This document shows, one piece after another, positions 59,684 through 64,000 of a stretch of 64,000 bases of DNA (the first letter of the stretch is position 1; each line of letters starts with the position of its first letter). Below the pieces are notes generated by a model. The model saw nothing but the letters and a program-made list of their open reading frames with translations. It was not told the origin of the DNA and did no database searches. Origin of the DNA: Bacteroidales bacterium (GTDB taxonomy: Bacteria > Bacteroidota > Bacteroidia > Bacteroidales > UBA932); the NCBI GenBank assembly GCA_017548985.1, contig JAFYYW010000021.1, positions 103,015 to 167,014 of the forward strand, in the 5' to 3' direction. Made by a program: the position numbers and the translations under genes.

Positions 59684-61321
59684 ATGGTTATGGCAGAGTT
59701 CAAATACGCTCCGATGTTCCAGTTGGGACCGGACACGACAGAGTATTACAAGGTCCCTGGGTCTGAGCAACTTGTCAAGACCACCAAGTTGGCTGATGGA
59801 AAGGCTATACTCGAGGTTTCTCCCGAGGCGCTCACGCTTGTCGCCCAGCAGAGTTTCCACGATTGCCAGTTCATGCTTCGAAGGGCTCATAACGAACAGG
59901 TAGCGGCGATACTGAACGATCCGGAAGCCTCCGAGAATGACAAATATGTCGCCCTCCAGTTCCTGCGTAACGCTGAGACTTCCGTGAAGGGTGTTCTTCC
60001 TTTTTGCCAGGACACCGGTACCGCGATCATCCATGGTGAGAAGGGCCAGGGAGTCTGGACGGATTTCGAGGACGAAGAGGCTTTGAGCCTTGGTGTATTC
60101 AATACATATACGCAGGAGAATCTCCGTTATAGCCAGAACGCTCCTCTGAATATGTACGACGAGGTCAACACCAAGTGCAATCTTCCCGCACAGATTGACA
60201 TCGAGGCGGTTAGAGGCTCCGAGTACCGTTTCATCATGGTCGCCAAAGGGGGTGGATCAGCCAACAAAACATATTTCTATCCGATGACAAAGGCCACAAT
60301 CCAGAACGAGGGTACTCTGCTTCCTTTCCTTGTCGAGAAGATGCGCTCCCTCGGCACCGCGGCCTGCCCTCCGTATCATATCGCTTTCGTGATCGGTGGC
60401 ACTTCGGCCGAGAAGAACCTTTTGACAGTCAAGCTCGCCAGCATCAAGTTCTATGACAATCTGCCCACGACGGGAGATGAGACCGGGCGTGCTTTCCGTG
60501 ACATCGACCTCGAGGAAAAACTCCTTGTCGAGGCTCAGAAAATTGGCCTCGGGGCACAGTTTGGCGGCAAGTATCTGGCACACGATATCCGTGTCATCCG
60601 TCTTCCCCGTCACGGTGCCAGTTGTCCGATCGGCATGGGTGTAAGTTGCTCTGCGGACCGTAATATCAAGAGTAAGATCAATTCCGACGGAGTTTGGATC
60701 GAAAAGATGGATTCAAATCCCTCAGAACTTATTCCTGAAAAGTACCGTCGTCCCGGAGAGGGACCAAAGGGTATTGTCATAGACCTGGATAAAGGTATCG
60801 ATTCCGTGCGTGCCGAGCTCACCAAATACCAGGTCGGCACCAGGGTCAACCTTAACGGCACTATCATAGTGGCCCGAGACATCGCCCACGCCAAGCTTAA
60901 GGCCCGCCTGGACGCGGGGGAAGAGATGCCTGCCTATTTCAAAGACCATCCCATCCTCTATGCGGGTCCGGCCAAGACTCCCGAAGGCTATCCTTGCGGC
61001 AGCATGGGGCCCACTACGGCCAATCGTATGGATCCTTATGTTGATGAGTTCCAGGATCATGGAGCGTCTCTTGTCATGATCGCCAAAGGCAACCGCTCCA
61101 AGGTTGTCACGGACGCCTGCCTCAAGCATGGTGGCTTCTACCTCGGCACTATCGGCGGCGTGGCTGCTGTCCTTTCGCAGAGCAGCATCCGTTCAATCGA
61201 GTGCGTCGAGTACCCGGAACTCGGCATGGAGGCGATCTGGAAGATTCGTGTTGAAGACTTCCCTGCCTTCATTCTTGTGGACGACAAGGGTAACGACTTC
61301 TTCAAGAAGCTGGGCCTGTAG
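59684..61321 (+). CDS. Fumarate hydratase, class I (iron-sulfur)
   Basis: 545 residues. The enzyme has an oxygen-sensitive [4Fe-4S] cluster; the candidate cysteine ligands lie in PFCQDTG (about 108), HGASCPIG (about 312) and [10 protein letters not shown] (about 435). The N-terminal alpha domain and C-terminal beta domain are fused, as in FumA/FumB. It interconverts fumarate and malate, in this lineage mainly in the reductive direction of fermentation. ATG at 59684 or 59690 (MVMAEF). A hairpin follows. Confidence 0.95.
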   Translation: MVMAEFKYAPMFQLGPDTTEYYKVPGSEQLVKTTKLADGKAILEVSPEALTLVAQQSFHDCQFMLRRAHNEQVAAILNDPEASENDKYVALQFLRNAETSVKGVLPFCQDTGTAIIHGEKGQGVWTDFEDEEALSLGVFNTYTQENLRYSQNAPLNMYDEVNTKCNLPAQIDIEAVRGSEYRFIMVAKGGGSANKTYFYPMTKATIQNEGTLLPFLVEKMRSLGTAACPPYHIAFVIGGTSAEKNLLTVKLASIKFYDNLPTTGDETGRAFRDIDLEEKLLVEAQKIGLGAQFGGKYLAHDIRVIRLPRHGASCPIGMGVSCSADRNIKSKINSDGVWIEKMDSNPSELIPEKYRRPGEGPKGIVIDLDKGIDSVRAELTKYQVGTRVNLNGTIIVARDIAHAKLKARLDAGEEMPAYFKDHPILYAGPAKTPEGYPCGSMGPTTANRMDPYVDEFQDHGASLVMIAKGNRSKVVTDACLKHGGFYLGTIGGVAAVLSQSSIRSIECVEYPELGMEAIWKIRVEDFPAFILVDDKGNDFFKKLGL

Positions 61322-61342
61322 GAGTTTTATCCGGTATTGACT

Positions 61343-61374
61343 GACGAGGGTGACCCATTCGGGCCACCCTCGTC
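61343..61374. terminator. Hairpin terminator between convergent fumarase and Big_2 genes
   Basis: Perfect 10-bp stem GACGAGGGTG / CACCCTCGTC with a 12-nt loop, in the 76-nt gap between convergent genes. The U-tract is weak on both strands, so efficiency is uncertain. Confidence 0.6.
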
Positions 61375-61397
61375 AAGATTATAATCTATGTACGGGA

Positions 61398-64000
61398 CTA
61401 TTGGACAATCAATCCTAATGTCGCGGATTTGCCGCTGTTCTTGTCACGGCAGATTAGTTGGATATTGCCTTTCGCGACTCCCCGAACCGTGCAGGATTTC
61501 CCTGAATAGCTGACTACTGTCGCGATACTTGTGTTCGGAATTACCCACTCGATACCGCTTAGATCAGCTGCGCTTGGTGATATTGTGGCTGTAACGGTCG
61601 TTGTCTTGCCAACCGATACCGGAGTCGAGCGTATCCCAGTGATATTTGAGACCTCATATGAACTGAAATCGATCGAGGTGATGGCTCTGGGATTGACGAT
61701 AGTCAACTTCACGCTCCCGATCACCTCTCCATTATAGGTGAAATTTATAGTGCCGGAGCCATAATTCTTAGGCTTGAGCTGGAAGTATTCGCTAGTATAA
61801 CCAAGATAAGCGACCAAGGATGAACTCTGGATACCAAGCTTGTCTTGATGAGCATACGGCGAGACATACTTCTTGTCCACGGTGTCATAAAGCTTGAAAC
61901 TCACCCAGTCTGAGCTATTCTCCCAGTTGAAAGAAATACTGGAAGGGAGAGAGGAATTATTGTAGCGTATCTCATAAGTGTGGGATACAGTGACCTTTGT
62001 GGTACCAAGCGTGACTCCCTTGTACTTGAAGGTAAGGGTGGCTGTCCCTTCGCCATTCACATAGCATCCTCTTTCATAATCTGTGTAATTAGTCGCGTCT
62101 CCTACCACGTTTTTGTTGTTCGAGGTAATCACAACGTTGGCTGCCAGAGTAGATGTGCTGACATCCACGGGTCGGTTGGTGGTCTTGTCGATCAATCTGA
62201 AATACAACATGTTCCAACCATTGACCATGAAGTAGTTTATTGTCGAAGGAAGTGTCTTGTCGGAGACTATCTGCTGGTTACGGTAAACTATATGATGTAC
62301 TTCATATGACTTGACCGTGACTGAGCAAGAGGCTTGTTGGTTGCTGCCGTCTTTGGCCTTGCAGGTAATTACCGCTGTTCCTGATTTGATGCCTGTGACC
62401 TTTCCATTAGAGTCGACAGTAGCGATGGAGGTGTTGTTGCTTGACCAGGTCACACTCTTGTTGGCCGCGTCGGAAGGGGTGATTGTCGGGGTGATCGTGA
62501 AGGTCTCGCCGAAATCAATCGTTTTCGAAGTGACGTTAAGTGTTATCTTGGTGACCAACTTGCTCTTCACCGTGACGGTGCAAGTGGCTGTCTTGCCGTT
62601 GTGGGTCTTGACCGTGATGGTCGCCGTGCCAGCCTTCACTCCAGTGACGTTTCCGATCTTGTCGACTGTGGCGACAGAGGCGTTGGAGGAAGACCAGGTC
62701 ACCTCATGGTTGGTGGCGTCAGAAGGCTGCACGGTGGCGGCCAACTGGCTCTTGTCCCCAACAAAGATTGACAGGGCGGTCTTGTTGAGTTTCACACCCG
62801 TGGCGGGGACAGGCTTGTCTGTCACGGTCACGTCACAGGTAGCTGTCTTGCCGCCGTCCGCTGTTGTAACCGTTATCTTGGCCGTGCCGGTCTTCACAGC
62901 GGTCACCTCACCGTTCTGGTCGACCTTGGCGACCGCCTCATTGGAGGAGTTCCACGTGACTTTCTTGTTGGTGGCGTCCTCGGGGGACACGGTGGCGACA
63001 AGGACCGCTCCTCCTCCCACCGTTAGTGTAAGGGCCGTCCTGTTGATAGTCACGCCTGAGACCGGGACGGGCTTCTTGGTGACGGTGACCGAGCATGTGG
63101 CTGTCTTCCCGCCGTCCTCGGTAGTGACTGTTATCGTGGCGGTTCCTGGCTTCACTCCAGTCACGTTGCCCTCCGCGTCGACCTTTGCGACAGTCTCGTC
63201 AGAAGACTTGTACGTCACATTTTGGTTCGTGGGATTCTCGGGGTTGAAGGTCACGGAGACCGTGGTCTTCTGTCCCTCGGCGACGCTCACACTGGCATCG
63301 GTGAAGGAGACCTCCTCGACAGGGACATATTTTGGTGTCACGGTCACGTCGAAGGTGGCAGTCTTCCCTCCGTCAGCCGTGGTCACTGTTATAGTGGCTG
63401 TTCCGGGAGCGACACCGGTCACGTTGCCCTCGGCGTCAACCGTGGCGACGCTCTCGTCTGAGGAGGCGAAAGTGACGTCCTTGACAGTGGCGTCCTCAGG
63501 GGTGATCTTGACGACAACGGCCGCGGTCTCGCCCTCGACAACCTCCACTGTCTCAACCTCGACAGACACACCCTCGACCGGAATAGGCTTGGGATTTACC
63601 GTCACGGTACAGGTCACTGTCTTTCCGCCGTCCGCGGTGGTGGCTATGATCGTCGCTGTTCCGGGGGCCACGGCGGTGACGACACCGTCTGCCACAGTGG
63701 CGACCTCAGCGTTGGAGGTTGTCCAGTTGACTGTCTTGTTAGTCGCGTCAGCCGGCTCCACGGTCGCCTTGATCGTCCCGGTCTCACCCTCGATAATCTC
63801 CAGGGTCTCGATATCTATCTTGACTCCTGTTACAGCGACCTTCTTCGCCTCGACGGTGACCGAGCATGTGGCGGTCTTGTTTCCATCAGCTGTCGTCACG
63901 GTGATGGTGGCGGTACCGGCCTTTACAGCCGTGACCTGGCCTCCGCTGACCGTGGCCACGCCAGTGTTGGAGGATGACCAGCTGACCGCGGTGTTGGTGG
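61398..64000 (-). CDS. Large Big_2-repeat cell-surface protein, N-terminal part outside window
   Basis: The frame is open to the window edge (codons before 63959 read TNTAVSWSSSNTG), so the visible 867 codons are only the C-terminal part. At least six complete Big_2 Ig-like repeats of about 80-85 residues follow one partial copy, each with the pattern GVxLxxxxLxxxxG, EDATNKxVTWxSSNxxVATVD, GxVTGVxxGTATITVTTADGGKTATCxVTV. Then comes a non-repeat region of about 200 residues (IVYRNQQIVSDKTLPSTIN) with two related strand-rich domains, and a final divergent Big_2-like domain. There is no C-terminal Por or sortase signal. A role in adhesion or surface scaffolding is inferred. The nearly identical middle repeats suggest recent duplication. 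Confidence 0.8.
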   Translation of the reverse strand, partial: TNTAVSWSSSNTGVATVSGGQVTAVKAGTATITVTTADGNKTATCSVTVEAKKVAVTGVKIDIETLEIIEGETGTIKATVEPADATNKTVNWTTSNAEVATVADGVVTAVAPGTATIIATTADGGKTVTCTVTVNPKPIPVEGVSVEVETVEVVEGETAAVVVKITPEDATVKDVTFASSDESVATVDAEGNVTGVAPGTATITVTTADGGKTATFDVTVTPKYVPVEEVSFTDASVSVAEGQKTTVSVTFNPENPTNQNVTYKSSDETVAKVDAEGNVTGVKPGTATITVTTEDGGKTATCSVTVTKKPVPVSGVTINRTALTLTVGGGAVLVATVSPEDATNKKVTWNSSNEAVAKVDQNGEVTAVKTGTAKITVTTADGGKTATCDVTVTDKPVPATGVKLNKTALSIFVGDKSQLAATVQPSDATNHEVTWSSSNASVATVDKIGNVTGVKAGTATITVKTHNGKTATCTVTVKSKLVTKITLNVTSKTIDFGETFTITPTITPSDAANKSVTWSSNNTSIATVDSNGKVTGIKSGTAVITCKAKDGSNQQASCSVTVKSYEVHHIVYRNQQIVSDKTLPSTINYFMVNGWNMLYFRLIDKTTNRPVDVSTSTLAANVVITSNNKNVVGDATNYTDYERGCYVNGEGTATLTFKYKGVTLGTTKVTVSHTYEIRYNNSSLPSSISFNWENSSDWVSFKLYDTVDKKYVSPYAHQDKLGIQSSSLVAYLGYTSEYFQLKPKNYGSGTINFTYNGEVIGSVKLTIVNPRAITSIDFSSYEVSNITGIRSTPVSVGKTTTVTATISPSAADLSGIEWVIPNTSIATVVSYSGKSCTVRGVAKGNIQLICRDKNSGKSATLGLIVQ

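Noticed and set aside
62300..64000. Regular DNA periodicity of about 250 bp that could suggest a CRISPR or satellite
   Set aside because: The period equals one Big_2 domain (about 83 codons) in a continuous reading frame; there are no short direct repeats with unique spacers.

Overview
The window looks like chromosomal DNA of a member of the Bacteroidota, most likely an uncultured gut-type Bacteroidales of moderate GC content. The evidence is a set of lineage-typical genes (a DUF2723 protein, a GldH-type lipoprotein beside RicT, a PorT-like barrel, a PG0541-type protein in an RND efflux operon, BACON and DUF4988-type lipoproteins, a SusC-like barrel, a class I fumarase) and promoters of the Bacteroidota form TAnnTTTG, three of them with a TTTG exactly 19 nt upstream. 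Shine-Dalgarno sequences are generally absent; the clear exception is rpsU, as known for this phylum. Genus cannot be decided from the sequence alone. There is no phage, plasmid, IS element or CRISPR array, and no gene-free stretch exceeds about 200 bases.

Layout. 1-5.6 kb: end of a DUF2723 membrane protein, a convergent rRNA-type methyltransferase, then pgk and lgt. 5.7-8.5 kb: a mosaic surface lipoprotein (Big_2, LRR, thioredoxin-like, M64 peptidase). 8.6-14.6 kb: a complete tripartite RND efflux operon (TolC, adaptor, permease) plus a PG0541-type protein. 14.7-20.9 kb: trxA, an outer membrane barrel, then a tight housekeeping operon LOG / polyprenyl synthase / holB / ricT / gldH / trmB; trmB carries an in-frame insertion of a palindromic element. 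20.9-28 kb: a U32 peptidase-family protein, malQ, and a large surface lipoprotein. 28.1-32.4 kb: threonine aldolase, an HPr-kinase-like P-loop protein, an ABC-2 polysaccharide-type permease lacking its ATPase, UDP-glucuronate decarboxylase and tRNA-Leu(UAG). 32.4-40.7 kb: AsmA-like protein, rpsU, an AAA ATPase, a sirtuin, xylB and xylA. 40.8-43.4 kb: rplU-rpmA, serS, ruvC. 43.5-49.9 kb: a glycine-rich outer membrane barrel, an RluA-family pseudouridine synthase, a PASTA protein, der, and a small cysteine-containing protein. 50-56.8 kb: prs, engB, xseA-xseB, an MsrA fused to a free-methionine-R-sulfoxide reductase, a methyltransferase, pncB, murI. 56.9-64 kb: an S41 peptidase lipoprotein, prfB, fumarase, and the C-terminal part of a large Big_2-repeat protein running off the window.

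Most of the window is ordinary conserved core. The accessory or unusual signals are (i) a roughly 195-bp element with 17-bp terminal inverted repeats and a chain of hairpins, most with 3-nt loops, inserted in frame in trmB; (ii) the MsrA-fRMsr fusion with all three fRMsr cysteines at the E. coli spacing; (iii) a GAAGAATCT-type dispersed repeat that supplies the stop codon and last residues of the AsmA-like protein; (iv) a wzm-like permease followed by a 17-codon ORF in the ATGA position where wzt would start; (v) several TAnnTTTG promoters placed 4-7 nt before the start codon, suggesting leaderless mRNAs; and (vi) candidate post-transcriptional control at rpsU and rplU. No fully new multi-gene defence or mobile system is evident.
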